Assembly: GCA_010015655.1 (NCBI GenBank)
Contig: ML976668.1
Span: forward strand, 1,026,066 to 1,090,065
DNA: 64,000 nt
From: Bimuria novae-zelandiae CBS 107.79
Taxonomy: Eukaryota > Ascomycota > Dothideomycetes > Pleosporales > Didymosphaeriaceae
Direction of reading: 5' to 3'
The notes beneath the pieces were generated by a model. The model was not told the DNA's origin and made no database searches. It saw nothing but the letters and a program-made list of their open reading frames with translations. A program made the position numbers and the translations under genes. Shown one piece after another: positions 10,443-20,677 of the stretch. Numbering within the stretch: position 1 is the stretch's first letter; every line of letters begins with the position of its first letter.

Positions 10443-11001
10443 GTGAATGACTGGGGTCTGGGGTGCGGGTGGCGCGAGTGGAGCAAGATTCTGCAGGCGG
10501 CGATACCCTTCTTTGCGGACCGGTAAGGTGGGACAGCATTGTGCGGGCAAGAGAATAGACTTGGACTCCTGCGCATGACTGCACAGCTTCTGATTGATCC
10601 CTCACATTTCCTATGAAACCTTACCCTTTTTCGCGCGTCTCTCAGTTTGCTTCCTGCCTTCACTTCACCCACTATACGTGTCAACCGCACCAGCACTTTT
10701 GTCTGAATAGGAGGCTGCCTGAGGCAACCTGTCACAATAGCAACGGTGAACGCACGGGCTCCCCTCGGCCCTCCCAGTCTCCAAGGGTCATCTACCGCTA
10801 CAAGTCGCGCGCCCCCGCGTTCAGGCTTGCTATGATAACTCTTCTGCCTCTACTCTCGCTTCAACTTCCATTCTCACACTGACAACTCCTCTGCTGCATT
10901 TAACTTTCTACTGGAGCACTTACACTTCTCCTCTCCTAACCGCATCAATACTTTCCTAGCCGCTCACCTCTGCCTTTGCTACCCAGCGCTCTCGCTTCGC
11001 C
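10443..11001. promoter_or_regulatory. Intergenic region with CT-rich leader of the 11002 gene
   Basis: No gene. The last 150 bp before 11002 are strongly pyrimidine-rich on the + strand, typical of a fungal 5' leader. No TATA box is seen. Confidence 0.45.
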
Positions 11002-14000
11002 ATGTCGTCGTACGGCAAGGTACCCGACTTGCTCGACGAGCGCTATCTCAACCTGCAAGATGTGATTGGCAACGTCAAGCCATTCCCTATGCTACTGCCG
11101 TACGAGCAGTACGTGCAGAACATACTCGTTTATCGAATCGACACGAACCACGAGATTTATCTGCCGCTGCTTCAAGACTTCACCGACCGTATCGCCGGTT
11201 ATTCACGGCTCGTTTCGAAAGACGCAGAGGCCTGGACGTGGATGGTGCAGTGGGACGTAGAGTCACCCACCGCGGATGCGCCCACGAGAAAGAAACAGCG
11301 ACTCGATGCAGGGCCCATGTCGGCTGCGCAGGCGCAGGCGAAGAAGCCTCTGATGACCAAATTTGAGCGACGTTTGCTCTCTCCGGAACTTTTCCAAGAG
11401 GAACACATTCTGCGCATCCTTATCGATATCGTTCAAGTCGAAAGCAAGCTGGTTCCTAACTATGTTGAGTTCCTATACCAATGGATTGATTACTACGAGG
11501 GCGGCGGCCAGGCTCTCAAAGCCGCTCTGCGCATGGAGATCCCGAGCTTGTGGCTGTTTGAATATCATCCGCTCCCGTTATTCAGCAACGATGGCAAAGA
11601 CAAAGACAACGAAGAAGAAGTCGACGAACTGGAAAAAGTCGCGGAAGAGATGGGCGAGAAGCTCACCACATGCAAGCGCAAGGAGCCGCTAGCCCTGGAA
11701 GAGATGGAGCGCCTGACGGAGCAGAGCGAGCGCATGCAGTACCGTGAAGTCAAGTTCGGGATCCAGCGACCGGTCGATCCGTCTGACGAGCCCCTTCCAC
11801 CACTTATCAATGTCCCGCATGATGATAAGAAGCGCCAACACTATTACGCAGCTTGCTTCAAGAACAGGCAGCGCGCTTTCTTCCTCCTGCAGGAAGCTGG
11901 CATCACGGCGAGGCAGATCGCCAACTACAAGAAGCTGCAACCAATGAGCCCGCAAGAGACGCCGGAGGACATCAATGGAAGTGGGTTTTTGAACTACTAC
12001 AAGGAAGAGCCGTGTGCACACGCGGTCTTCCTAGAGAAGAAGCGCCTAGAAGAGCGACGCGAGAAACAACGAGAAGTCTCCCTGAGCAGCCGACTAGCAG
12101 AAGAAGCACGCATTGCTGCAACGACCAGTGCAGCGCAGGAAAATCCGCTGCTCCCGCCAGCCCTCATACCATTCAGGTCATTCTCTCAATCAACCAGTCA
12201 TGACGAACCTACGAATCCTGCGGCTGCTGCATATATTTCCAAGCTTCGAGAGAAAGAGGCCCGCGACCCTCCCATCCGAACTGTACCTGCTGCAATGCTT
12301 GGCAAATGCAAGTCCAAAGCATTCAGAAGGGCTGCTCCACGTGTTTCGACTCCAGAAGGTTCTGAAGATGGAGAGATGGAAGAAGACGAAGATGAAGACG
12401 GATACGGGAGCGATGAGTACTCGAATCCCGACGACATCGATCCAGACGAGCGTGAAGATGACCATGATATAATTTATCGAAACCACCATCCACAAGACGT
12501 TGACGACGACAATTCGCGGCCCCTTGCCTCCGGTTCAACTCCAGCTACTATGGACGCATTACCCCAGCAGCCCAGTGCTGAAGCAAACTCCAATGACCTT
12601 CCCGAATTCTTGCTTACGTTCGATAGGGCAACATTGACCCGTTTCATGGCGGTACTGGATCCTGATACACAGGCGCATATCCGTAGGCTGCATCCGCTAC
12701 TCAACGGATCAGATCACATACCTCAGTATCATATCCCGAATTTGGAAGAACTCTTTAGGTCGAATGCTGGACTAGGAGCAGCAGCTTCCTCTTCATCCCA
12801 TTCCTACGACAGTGCGGCCGGTTATCCGATGGCTTCGCAATCTCAGCAACAGCACGGTATGCTACAACCGCTACCGCAACCTCAGCAGTACCTTTCACCT
12901 ACATACCATCCCACCCAGCCGAGTGTATTACCCGAGAACACTCCAGACACATCATTTGGGTACACCTCCGCTGGTGGTATCTCTTCCGATGATATCATGT
13001 CTGGGAATACCTTCGATGGGGATACATTGACCGAGGATACCTTGCCAGCAATTGCATTGTCTCGGGCATCGCTATCGAACCGTACGCCTACGCCGCCAAC
13101 GACCCCGTATTCGCAACAACACCTTGAAGTACCCACACAGATGCAACCGCTGACACCGATCCAGCCCCGTCTTATGATGTATGGTCCTGCGCAGCCAATT
13201 GCACCGCTTAGGGGTGCGTCTTTGATCACAGAAGATATGGTGCAAGCGAACCCGCGTCTGGAGCTACTTCGGACCATGCAGAAGTATGCATATATGCAAG
13301 CCCACGCGCCTGACCAGTTTCTTGCTGAGATGCAGGCTCGAGGTCTTACTCCAGCCGCCTCGTATCCTAGGGGAGCCGGTCCTGCAACACCTCCTCCTGA
13401 CGCGTTTACTTCAGGTATGGGATCGCTGCAACCGCAACCGCAAGTAGGCAGCAATTCATACAGCACGATGCTCAGCTCTTCCGCCGGATCTTCCTCGAAC
13501 TGCCACGTTCATTTTGGAACGACCTGGAATGATCCTAGTATAAATGACCTTCCAGGCAGTGTACATGAACGCCTGGCCAGCCTTACTGGTGCAGGATATT
13601 CTGCCAGCGATCAAGCCACGGACTTCGCTTCAGACGGTCGACCTCAGTTCTGGAATCCACAGCATCAACCGGTGCTCAGCGACCCTAGTATGAGTTCGTC
13701 GACAGGCTATCAATCTCAGGCCCCCTCGCCTCCCATTTCGAGCGCACCAGCATCTCCATCGCAGGCCTCACAGAGTAGTTACTCCCCACAGAACAGCGGC
13801 GGAGGAAATGGAGGAACGCCTTTCAATCAGCCCAGCCGCCCTGGAGAACCTGTGGTCATGCAGAGATTTCCACTAGCTGTCCCGAATGGCTTCGGACCGC
13901 AGGGTGCGGGCGTGGCCCAGTCTGTTATGGAACGCTACAGTGACGAACAGCCGTTCTTTCCGCGTGAGCGAGAGTACAACTTGGGACCAAAAAATAACCC

Positions 14001-15192
14001 TCCATCAGGCCCAAGGAGACCTACATCAGTTTTCCAGCATCCTATGCAGGCCGCTCCGAGGAACGGTCTACCCGCTGCGCTTGTGCAGATGCAACGCCCG
14101 GCACCCTTGAATCCACGGGCTTCAGGCCTTATACAACATCTCCCATTACGGCCAGCAAATGAGTCCATGATGCCAGACTATGTTGAACCAGCCGCACTAT
14201 TGCAGATGCCATCGAGCCCACCTCCACCGTCACCTCTTCCGCGCGATCCCTGGACAGGCAGACTGCGCCTCCTAGATGAGTACGAGGCGGTAGCGGCATC
14301 CCCAGCATCGCGCTCCTTCTCCCAGATGTTGGAATCCTCAAACCGCGCGCAGCCCCCTCCAAACCTTAACACACAAGCCGCAGGCCCCAGCGCATCCAAC
14401 TCTGTCCCGGGCCCCATGACCCCCCTCGCCGCCCAAATCGCCGAAAAGCTCAAGCTCAACTCGCCCAAGCCCGCGCCCCCGCCCAACCCTGACGGCCCCC
14501 GTCTCTTCAACGAGGACGCCATATCCGCGCGCTCCCCGCACGGCACCCCGATTCAGATCTACCTCCCGAAAATCGTGATCCCCCACGACGGCGCCTTCGC
14601 CGACGCCACCGACTGCCTCGTCCTGGGCTACACGCACCCCTCCACAGGCATTCTCACGCTCAGCAAAGCCATATTCTTCCCGACAACCATTTGGCCGAAC
14701 GTGCTACGCCGCGTGCAGCGCGGCCACGCAGAGGTCCTCGAGACGTACACCCCGCCGCCGAACCACCCGCGGTTCGTGGCGCATCGGGGCACTTTACGCA
14801 ACCCAGACGATGTCACCGGGCCGCATAAATTCGTGTACGAGAAGTTGAGCCAGGTGTACAGCGTGATGGCTGGGTGTGGCGATCGCGAGGAGGAGGTGAC
14901 GAAGCGGTGGCGGACGACGAAGGGGCCGATGACGGCGATAGGGAGGGGGAGCGTGTGGGAGGGGTGGGGTGTTACGCTGGATTGTCCCGTGGAGATGGGG
15001 TATGAGGAGCGCCATGGGGCGGGGGTACGGGTGGCGAAGAGTTTGGATGGTGCGAGGGGGTGGGGGTTGAGTGAGGAGGGGATGAGGGAGAAGGAGAGGA
15101 GGGAGAGGGAGATTGATGAGTTGTTGGAGGAGTGTGAGGAGGATGTTAGTGATGAGGAGGACGAGGAGGATGTGGTGATGCGGGAGGATTGA
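11002..15192 (+). CDS. Large, mostly disordered hypothetical protein (1396 residues)
   Basis: One uninterrupted frame of 4.2 kb with consistent codon use. The N-terminal 200 residues look folded (DLLDERYLNLQDVIGNVKP and a hydrophobic HILRILIDIVQVE segment). A charged coiled region follows (about 210-250), then a Glu/Asp-rich stretch near 450-480. About 600 residues are rich in Gln, Ser and Pro (to about 1150). A second folded block lies at about 1175-1330 (IQIYLPKIVIPHDGAFADAT). The tail is highly acidic (EEDVSDEEDEED). This architecture, with Gln/Pro-rich disorder and acidic patches, suggests a nuclear or chromatin-associated role, but I recognise no named domain, so that is inference only. 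No signal peptide or membrane segment. Confidence 0.8.
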   Translation: MSSYGKVPDLLDERYLNLQDVIGNVKPFPMLLPYEQYVQNILVYRIDTNHEIYLPLLQDFTDRIAGYSRLVSKDAEAWTWMVQWDVESPTADAPTRKKQRLDAGPMSAAQAQAKKPLMTKFERRLLSPELFQEEHILRILIDIVQVESKLVPNYVEFLYQWIDYYEGGGQALKAALRMEIPSLWLFEYHPLPLFSNDGKDKDNEEEVDELEKVAEEMGEKLTTCKRKEPLALEEMERLTEQSERMQYREVKFGIQRPVDPSDEPLPPLINVPHDDKKRQHYYAACFKNRQRAFFLLQEAGITARQIANYKKLQPMSPQETPEDINGSGFLNYYKEEPCAHAVFLEKKRLEERREKQREVSLSSRLAEEARIAATTSAAQENPLLPPALIPFRSFSQSTSHDEPTNPAAAAYISKLREKEARDPPIRTVPAAMLGKCKSKAFRRAAPRVSTPEGSEDGEMEEDEDEDGYGSDEYSNPDDIDPDEREDDHDIIYRNHHPQDVDDDNSRPLASGSTPATMDALPQQPSAEANSNDLPEFLLTFDRATLTRFMAVLDPDTQAHIRRLHPLLNGSDHIPQYHIPNLEELFRSNAGLGAAASSSSHSYDSAAGYPMASQSQQQHGMLQPLPQPQQYLSPTYHPTQPSVLPENTPDTSFGYTSAGGISSDDIMSGNTFDGDTLTEDTLPAIALSRASLSNRTPTPPTTPYSQQHLEVPTQMQPLTPIQPRLMMYGPAQPIAPLRGASLITEDMVQANPRLELLRTMQKYAYMQAHAPDQFLAEMQARGLTPAASYPRGAGPATPPPDAFTSGMGSLQPQPQVGSNSYSTMLSSSAGSSSNCHVHFGTTWNDPSINDLPGSVHERLASLTGAGYSASDQATDFASDGRPQFWNPQHQPVLSDPSMSSSTGYQSQAPSPPISSAPASPSQASQSSYSPQNSGGGNGGTPFNQPSRPGEPVVMQRFPLAVPNGFGPQGAGVAQSVMERYSDEQPFFPREREYNLGPKNNPPSGPRRPTSVFQHPMQAAPRNGLPAALVQMQRPAPLNPRASGLIQHLPLRPANESMMPDYVEPAALLQMPSSPPPPSPLPRDPWTGRLRLLDEYEAVAASPASRSFSQMLESSNRAQPPPNLNTQAAGPSASNSVPGPMTPLAAQIAEKLKLNSPKPAPPPNPDGPRLFNEDAISARSPHGTPIQIYLPKIVIPHDGAFADATDCLVLGYTHPSTGILTLSKAIFFPTTIWPNVLRRVQRGHAEVLETYTPPPNHPRFVAHRGTLRNPDDVTGPHKFVYEKLSQVYSVMAGCGDREEEVTKRWRTTKGPMTAIGRGSVWEGWGVTLDCPVEMGYEERHGAGVRVAKSLDGARGWGLSEEGMREKERREREIDELLEECEEDVSDEEDEEDVVMRED

Positions 15193-15866
15193 GAATATGT
15201 TGATGCAGGCGGCGACATGAGTTGAACTGGGCATGCGGATTGTGTCTACAAGCAATGCTGGCAACGAGTCTTCGACGCCGCCACTGCCGTGGATGGAATG
15301 CGCATCGTCTCCATTCAGATTCCTTAGTACAGGCCCAATCTCAATGCCCTTCATACTCACGGTGGGCGTCCTCTGCATAAAACTCCACCAAACCACACGC
15401 TTTACCACCTGAGAACGAATTAAACAACTTGCGTACTTGTCACACGACCAAATCGCATTGTCAATTACCACGCACCCTATTCGACCGCCCGATTACGAAT
15501 ACGCAGCCCTCCTACCGCATTTCAAACCCGCGATAAGCCATTGCTCAACAACTCCAAACCATGGTTCCCGCGTCGCATAGCAACGTTTCTTATCGCACCC
15601 CATCTAGCTGGTATAATCACGCTCACCTGCACCACTTCGTCCTCTGCATATGCAAGCACCCTATTTTGCAGTCCAAAGTTATATAGCCAAATTTACGACT
15701 CTTGTAGAGGCGCTCGTTGGTACTTCAGAGAAGCTTCAGAGGCATCTTGAGGAGTTAGCACGGCTATACGGTATTGAGAAGGACTCAACAAAATCTCACG
15801 CGACACGCCCACTGCTCCAAGCTGCACGCGCCCTCGGCCTCAAAGAGGACAGTGTCAGACACAGAG
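15193..15866. other. Intergenic region before the amino-acid transporter
   Basis: No gene is supported. The frame of the downstream transporter stays open 93 bp upstream of its chosen ATG, but the added residues are polar and unlike the family, so they are treated as leader. Confidence 0.45.
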
Positions 15867-17291
15867 ATGGAAACAAGACGCGCAGAACAAGGGGAGATGG
15901 ACGAGCTGGGACGCAAACCGCTCACACTGGACAACTCAAGCAACGCAACCGTCGCTCCCGCGCTGCCGCTCGACCCAGAAAGCCATGCGCCCGCAGCCCC
16001 AGTCGACGACCCCTTCGACAACGAAGCCAACGCAGAAGTGCACTACCGCACCTGCAAATGGTACCACGCAGGCATTCTCATGATCGCCGAGACCATCTCC
16101 CTCGGCGTGCTGGCGCTCCCGCAGGCCCTCGCGTCGCTCGGCTTCGCCCCGGGGTTCCTGCTCATCCTGATCCTCGGCGTCATCGCGGGATACACAGCCT
16201 ATCTCATTGGAGAGTTCAAGCTAAGATATCCCGCCGTGCAGTCGTTCGCAGACTGCGGGCAGATGACCGCGGGGCCCATCGGACGCGAAATCATGGCCGG
16301 AGCGTCACTCTTGATCCTGATATTCATATCCGCGGCACACGTCCTGAGCTTCGCGATTGCGATGAACGTCATGACGGAGCACGGGACGTGTACCGTCGTC
16401 TTCTCTGTCATCGGGATGATCGTTTGTTTCCTGTTCACGCTACCCCGGACACTCAAGAATGTTTCTTACTGCTCAGTTTTCTCGTGCGGGAGTATAGTGG
16501 TTGCGTCCACGGTCGCCATGACCGCTATCGCCATCAAGAAACCAGGAATCGGTCAAATCGTCACAGTCCGTCCGGGTGTTTCTCTCGTGCAGGGCCTCGG
16601 ACCCGTCATGAACATCATCCTCGCATACGCGGGTCACGTCACTTTTTTCGGCATGTTCAGTGAACTCGAGGACCCGCGGGATTTCAAAAAAGCGCTGGCC
16701 ATGACGCAGATCTTCACCGTGAGCTTTTACCTCTTGCTCGCGGCGGTCGTGTACTACTTCGCCGGGCCGCTGGTGGCGTCTCCCGCGCTAGGGTCGGCAT
16801 CCTATGTGGTTCGGAAGGTTGCGTTTGGGATTGCGTTGCCCACGATTGTCGTTGCGGGCGTCATCAACGGCCACGTCGGGTGCAAGTACGTCTACCTGCG
16901 CGTCTGCGGCGCCGAGACCGCGCACAAGAAGTCCTTCTCTGCACTCGCAAAGTGGGTTGGTATCGTGGCGGGCGCGTGGATCATCGCGTTCCTCATCGCG
17001 GAAGCGATTCCTAGCTTCAATGTGCTGTTGGGTTTGATAGCGGCGCTGTTTACATCGTGGTTTAGCTATGGGCTGCCGCCGGTGCTGTGGCTGTACATGT
17101 ACCGCGGGGAGTGGTTTGTGAGCAAGAAGAGGGGAATGGTGACGGTGTTGAACATGCTGCTTGTGGTGTTGGGGGCGGCGATTTGTGGGTTGGGCATGTG
17201 GAATTCGGGATACGAGCTGGCAAGGATTCAAGTGAGTGAGGTGTTTTCGTGCAAGAATAACTGGAAGCCGAGTTTGGATGTTGGGAAATGA
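15867..17291 (+). CDS. Neutral amino-acid transporter (Aa_trans / AAAP family, Mtr-like)
   Basis: Intronless, 474 residues from the ATG at 15867. That start was preferred because the frame upstream lacks family similarity. A polar cytosolic N-terminus (about 70 residues) leads into eleven or so hydrophobic helices. The first helix reads AETISLGVLALPQALASLGF, the conserved opening helix of the AAAP family. Other landmarks are the GEFKLRYP loop, HVLSFAIAMNV and the FGMFSELEDPRDF loop. The family imports neutral and aromatic amino acids across the plasma membrane by proton symport; Neurospora Mtr is the model. Substrate choice cannot be read from sequence. The C-terminus (FSCKNNW) is of the usual form. 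A GTGAGT near 17231 could act as a late donor, but no good acceptor follows. Confidence 0.88.
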   Translation: METRRAEQGEMDELGRKPLTLDNSSNATVAPALPLDPESHAPAAPVDDPFDNEANAEVHYRTCKWYHAGILMIAETISLGVLALPQALASLGFAPGFLLILILGVIAGYTAYLIGEFKLRYPAVQSFADCGQMTAGPIGREIMAGASLLILIFISAAHVLSFAIAMNVMTEHGTCTVVFSVIGMIVCFLFTLPRTLKNVSYCSVFSCGSIVVASTVAMTAIAIKKPGIGQIVTVRPGVSLVQGLGPVMNIILAYAGHVTFFGMFSELEDPRDFKKALAMTQIFTVSFYLLLAAVVYYFAGPLVASPALGSASYVVRKVAFGIALPTIVVAGVINGHVGCKYVYLRVCGAETAHKKSFSALAKWVGIVAGAWIIAFLIAEAIPSFNVLLGLIAALFTSWFSYGLPPVLWLYMYRGEWFVSKKRGMVTVLNMLLVVLGAAICGLGMWNSGYELARIQVSEVFSCKNNWKPSLDVGK

Positions 17292-18257
17292 GGGTCTTGA
17301 GGTTCATGTTATGACGTTTCTTGCGTATGAAGATATGAATAGGGTGTATGCCTGTTCATTGGACAAGCGAGTCTCGCTTGCTTATGCTAAGTGCAGTCTT
17401 CGATGGCGGAGGAACCTGCCAAGATAGGCAGTTTGCTGTATCGGTTCGTTTCACGCCATTTCAATATTGTCAATATCTCTTTTCACGGTACTGGTGAGAT
17501 TTCAACATAAGCCGTTCGAATTGAACATACTTTCGGCGAGTGTCTCACGTGGGATTGGTTGCACAGTTGGACGGAGCGCGTCTTCGGAGCGGGGTAAATA
17601 CAGCATCTGAGCCGGCAACGAAGTCCAGTGACCTGGAAGAGGAGTAGATCAGCAGTGAAGAAGCAAAATCTTAGATGAACAGGCATTCGAACCGTGATTC
17701 ACGGCGTCGCGATGAAGGTGGTGTCTGATGCAACAACAGAGCAGGTTGGTAAGCGGCTACTTCCGTCTTAGCTCGAAACCCCCGGAAGCTCCTACAGCTC
17801 AATCTGCACCTCACTCCTCCCTCAGAGCTCCAATCAGGACGCAACACCGACCCCAGTGCTACCGCCGCAGCTGAACCAAGCGCGGGAAGTCCATAATTTG
17901 CCTAATGTCCATGTAGGATAGACGTGTGCCAAGGCGTGGGAGCGCAATGTGCTTGATTTCACCGCGAGGCCGTGTCCCAGCTTGACGCGCTTTCTCTCTC
18001 CAACTTGTTGTTTGCTCTGAACTACTCCTGTCGCAGTGTTTCGCCGCTTGTCTCTTCGTACTATCCAGATAGGTAGTGCCGCGTGCGACCGCTGTGCAGT
18101 AGTATATTGTAAGCGCCACGCCCTCGTACAGCCTTGATACCAACCTCCTCTGCGCCATTTCTCCCCCGTCCCTATCGTCCCATCTTCAACGCGTATACAC
18201 CATCGCGATCCCCTTCTAACCACCAAAAAGCTACGCGACTCCACGCGATCCATCACA
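17292..18257. other. Intergenic region before the peroxiredoxin gene
   Basis: No coding gene is supported. The last 200 bp have the C/T-rich, CCCCT-containing texture of a promoter and leader. A tRNA B-box-like string near 17683-17700 lacks any matching cloverleaf. Confidence 0.45.
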
Positions 18258-19167
18258 ATGGTCGAGCTCCGCAAGCGCAAAACGCCCCCTCCCGCGCCGG
18301 TGCGCCCTGCCAAGACGCAGAAGAAGACTGCGCCCAAATCCAAGATCGAAAAGGTCAAGGAAGTCGTCAAGGAGAAAGTCGAGGCCGTCAAGGAGTTCTC
18401 GGGCGCGTCCAATGGCGAGCCCTCCGGCGACGCGGTCGTCCCTGCTACGGGCACCGGTGTGCCCCAGGTCGGTGATACCATCCCCCTGACGAGCTTCGGC
18501 GGCGAGGTCGAGACGCATGACGGGACGAAGACGACACTTGCGAAGCTTGTCGAGGAGAGCAAGGCGGGTGTCGTGCTGTTCACGTACCCTAAGGCTTCCA
18601 CTCCCGGATGTGAGTACAATCTCGCTGTGTCTTGCGCGTTCGATCCCACGACTAGGACATGATTCCTAAGCATTTGAACTGCCCCAGGCAAGGAGATTCA
18701 GTAGCCGGTATGACCTAGACTTTGTTAGCGCAGCGTACTGACAAGCTATCACAGGCACCAAGCAAGCCTGCCTCTTCCGCGACTCCTACGAGCCCCTCAC
18801 CGTAGGCGGCCTCTCCATCTACGGCCTCTCCACCGACAGCCCCAAGTCCAACACGACCTTCAAGACGAAGCAGAACCTGCCGTACCCGCTGATCTGCGAC
18901 CCCAAACAATCCCTCATCTCCGCGATCGGCCTGAAGGGACCAAAGAGCGCCAAGCGCGGCGTCTTCGTTGTGGACAAGTCGGGCAAGGTGCTTGCGGCCG
19001 AGCTGGGAAGTCCGGATGGTACTGTCGCTGTGGTCAAGAAGATCGTGGATGGTAGCACGACTGCTGATGGGCCGAATGCGCCGCCGGTGGAAGGTGAGAA
19101 GGAGGACAAGGAGATCGCGAACACGGCGAGCGAGGTCGCGGATAGTGCTGCGAAGATTGACGCTTAA
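18258..19167 (+). CDS. Thiol peroxiredoxin, PrxQ/BCP type (Dot5-like, probably nuclear)
   Basis: Two exons (18258-18609, 18755-19167) give 254 residues. The 145-bp intron (GTGAGT donor, CACAG acceptor) splits the peroxidatic cysteine codon, Cys118. The motif is TPGC-TKQAC, so the resolving Cys123 is five residues on, as in atypical 2-Cys PrxQ/BCP enzymes that reduce hydroperoxides with thioredoxin. The first 50 residues are basic and Lys/Pro-rich (ELRKRKTPPPAPVRPAKTQK), resembling the nuclear-targeted N-terminus of yeast Dot5. The thioredoxin fold continues through FRDSYEPL, GLSTDSPKSN and KRGVFVVDKSGKV. An acidic, low-complexity tail closes the protein. A second acceptor inside the intron (18686-18687) would give a short truncated form. 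Confidence 0.9.
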
Positions 19168-19510
19168 AGGCGCGACGAATCCGCTTAGTACATGTTGTGG
19201 CTGTTCTGACTGTTAAGGTGTTGTATTTCCTAGGGCGCTGGGTGCGTTTGGTACTGGGTGTATCGCTCGCTTTTCGAGGACTGTCTGGCCCTTGCTGAGC
19301 CGATTCTTTCAGGCAATCGATTGGAAAAGTTCATCTTCATTAAGCGCAGAGTTTGTGATGGTGTCCGTTCTCATGTCTCAAGTCTGGCCTACTACTTTGC
19401 CGTAGGATGGGTACTGTGAAGCGCAACTGCACGAGAGCTGTTATCTCAGCATCGGATGCTTACGGGACCGCTACCCTGACAGACGTCTGAAGACAGCTTG
19501 GCTGACCCTA
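19168..19510. other. Spacer between peroxiredoxin and the motif-array block
   Basis: 3' flank of the peroxiredoxin gene. No frame or structure worth calling was seen before the TATA box at 19511. Confidence 0.4.
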
Positions 19511-19580
19511 CTCTATATAACCCCCTCGCCTTTCGCACCTTCTTCACTTTCCACACACTACATTCCGCCTTCTTAGCGGA
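19511..19580 (+). promoter_or_regulatory. Promoter 1 of the motif-array block (rightward)
   Basis: CTCTATATAA at 19511-19520 is followed by CCCCCTCG and a pyrimidine-rich run (CTTCTTCACTTTCCACACAC). The first GGACTAAAA comes about 59 bp after the TATA box. The same layout recurs on the minus strand at 25355-25363 and 26756-26764. That similarity supports a real pol II core promoter. Confidence 0.6.
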
Positions 19581-20345
19581 CTAAAATAAACCAAGCCGTA
19601 AACGAATGAGGATTAAAGTTTATTGACGGCTACACTGATGTCTCTGGCTTGTGCCTCCCCTCGCACTCTAAAACACTGGCCGAGTTTGCCATGTGCTGCT
19701 GGCGCCTCCAAAATTGAGCATAACGCCATGTTATGATCCTTTGTGGTCTTCCTCCAAATTTCATCTTTCCTTCTCCACCTGCTGAAGGACTAAAACCCAG
19801 AGAAACCGACACTATGGGGATTAAAATCAGAAACGCGACCAATCATGTCTCTGACTTCCGAGCTCCTCGTGCTCTAAAATCGACAACATTCCGTACCGAT
19901 GAGCTGCTGGCGCGTCCAAATATTGTGACCAAACGTTTCCACGTTCTCCCGCGGTCATCCTTCTTTGACCTGTTCTACGCACATCGCCTTGCAAAAGGAC
20001 TAAAATCAAGCACGCAGAGACTCATGGTGTCTAAAAGGACCAGCCGAAAACGCCATGTCTCCAGCGTCCGAGCCCCCTCGTGCTTTAATATCTACCTGAT
20101 TCTGTGGCTATGGAGTGCCGGCGCGTACAAAGATTGCTGACCGAAGTGTTCATATCTGGTCGTGGTCTTTCTTCCTGTATCCGCCCTGTCAAAAGGTTTA
20201 AAAACCCTTAGAGCTCTGATGATGGGAGGCTAAAGCAAGGCTCTGCTTATCGATGTCTGTGGCCTCGGACTCTTATACACTCTAAAGCGAGCGAGCGGCT
20301 GTTGCATGCTCTCCTGGTGCGTCTAAAAGATTCTTTCGAAAAAGG
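19578..20345 (+). repeat. Left array: four diverged tandem modules of about 200 bp carrying TAAAA motifs
   Basis: Modules begin at about 19578, 19786, 19996 and 20192. In the better copies each has four landmarks in order: GGACTAAAA; ATGRGGATTAAA or ATGGTGTCTAAAA; GATGTCTCTG...CTCTAAAA; and CTGGCGCGTCCAAA. Between landmarks the modules are strongly diverged. Module lengths (about 208, 210, 196) are not all multiples of three, so a protein repeat is unlikely, although one 135-codon frame crosses two modules. Not TpA-saturated, so not heavily RIP-mutated. Confidence 0.65.
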
Positions 20346-20677
20346 CCCGGCGATTATAGATTCCGCTTTCTAAAACTGAATCTGACGGTCTATAGGAACA
20401 TTCGCATGCAACACGTGCGCGTAGTACACCTTGGAAGAGGTGAACATTCAAAGATTCAAGACCTGATTACCACCTTTTCCACCACTCATGGTCGTTTCCA
20501 CCACTTATGATCGAAAAGATTGATCGATGATCAAGACTTGAAGGAGTTGAAAAGTGGAAATCATAACCTTAACGATGGTCATGAAATTTCACAAATCTGA
20601 GAGCGGGACGGGGCGGAAGGCGAGCAAGAACACAACTTGTGGGAGCTCGTGAACCGTTATTGAGGGCCTCTTCACAT
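20346..20677. other. Spacer between the left array and the central pseudogene
   Basis: Contains repeated ACCACTCATGGTCG/ACCACTTATGATCG words (about 20474-20515) and TGATCGATGATCA-like palindromic words near 20520. No gene. Confidence 0.45.

Noticed and set aside
10034..10735. 233-codon minus-strand frame over MIC12
   Set aside because: Overlaps MIC12 fully on the opposite strand and looks like nothing known.
14628..15471. Long minus-strand frames opposite the end of the 1396-residue gene
   Set aside because: Ser/Pro/Leu-rich shadows caused by the Glu/Asp/Arg-rich sense sequence.
17683..17720. tRNA-like B-box on the minus strand (GGTTCGAATGCC)
   Set aside because: No A-box at the right distance and no cloverleaf could be drawn.
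17834..18691. 285-codon minus-strand frame
   Set aside because: Covers the peroxiredoxin first exon and promoter on the opposite strand; no family resemblance.
19733..20140. 135-codon frame (MGIKIRNATNH...) across two array modules
   Set aside because: Does not continue through the other modules, whose lengths break the frame; best seen as chance.
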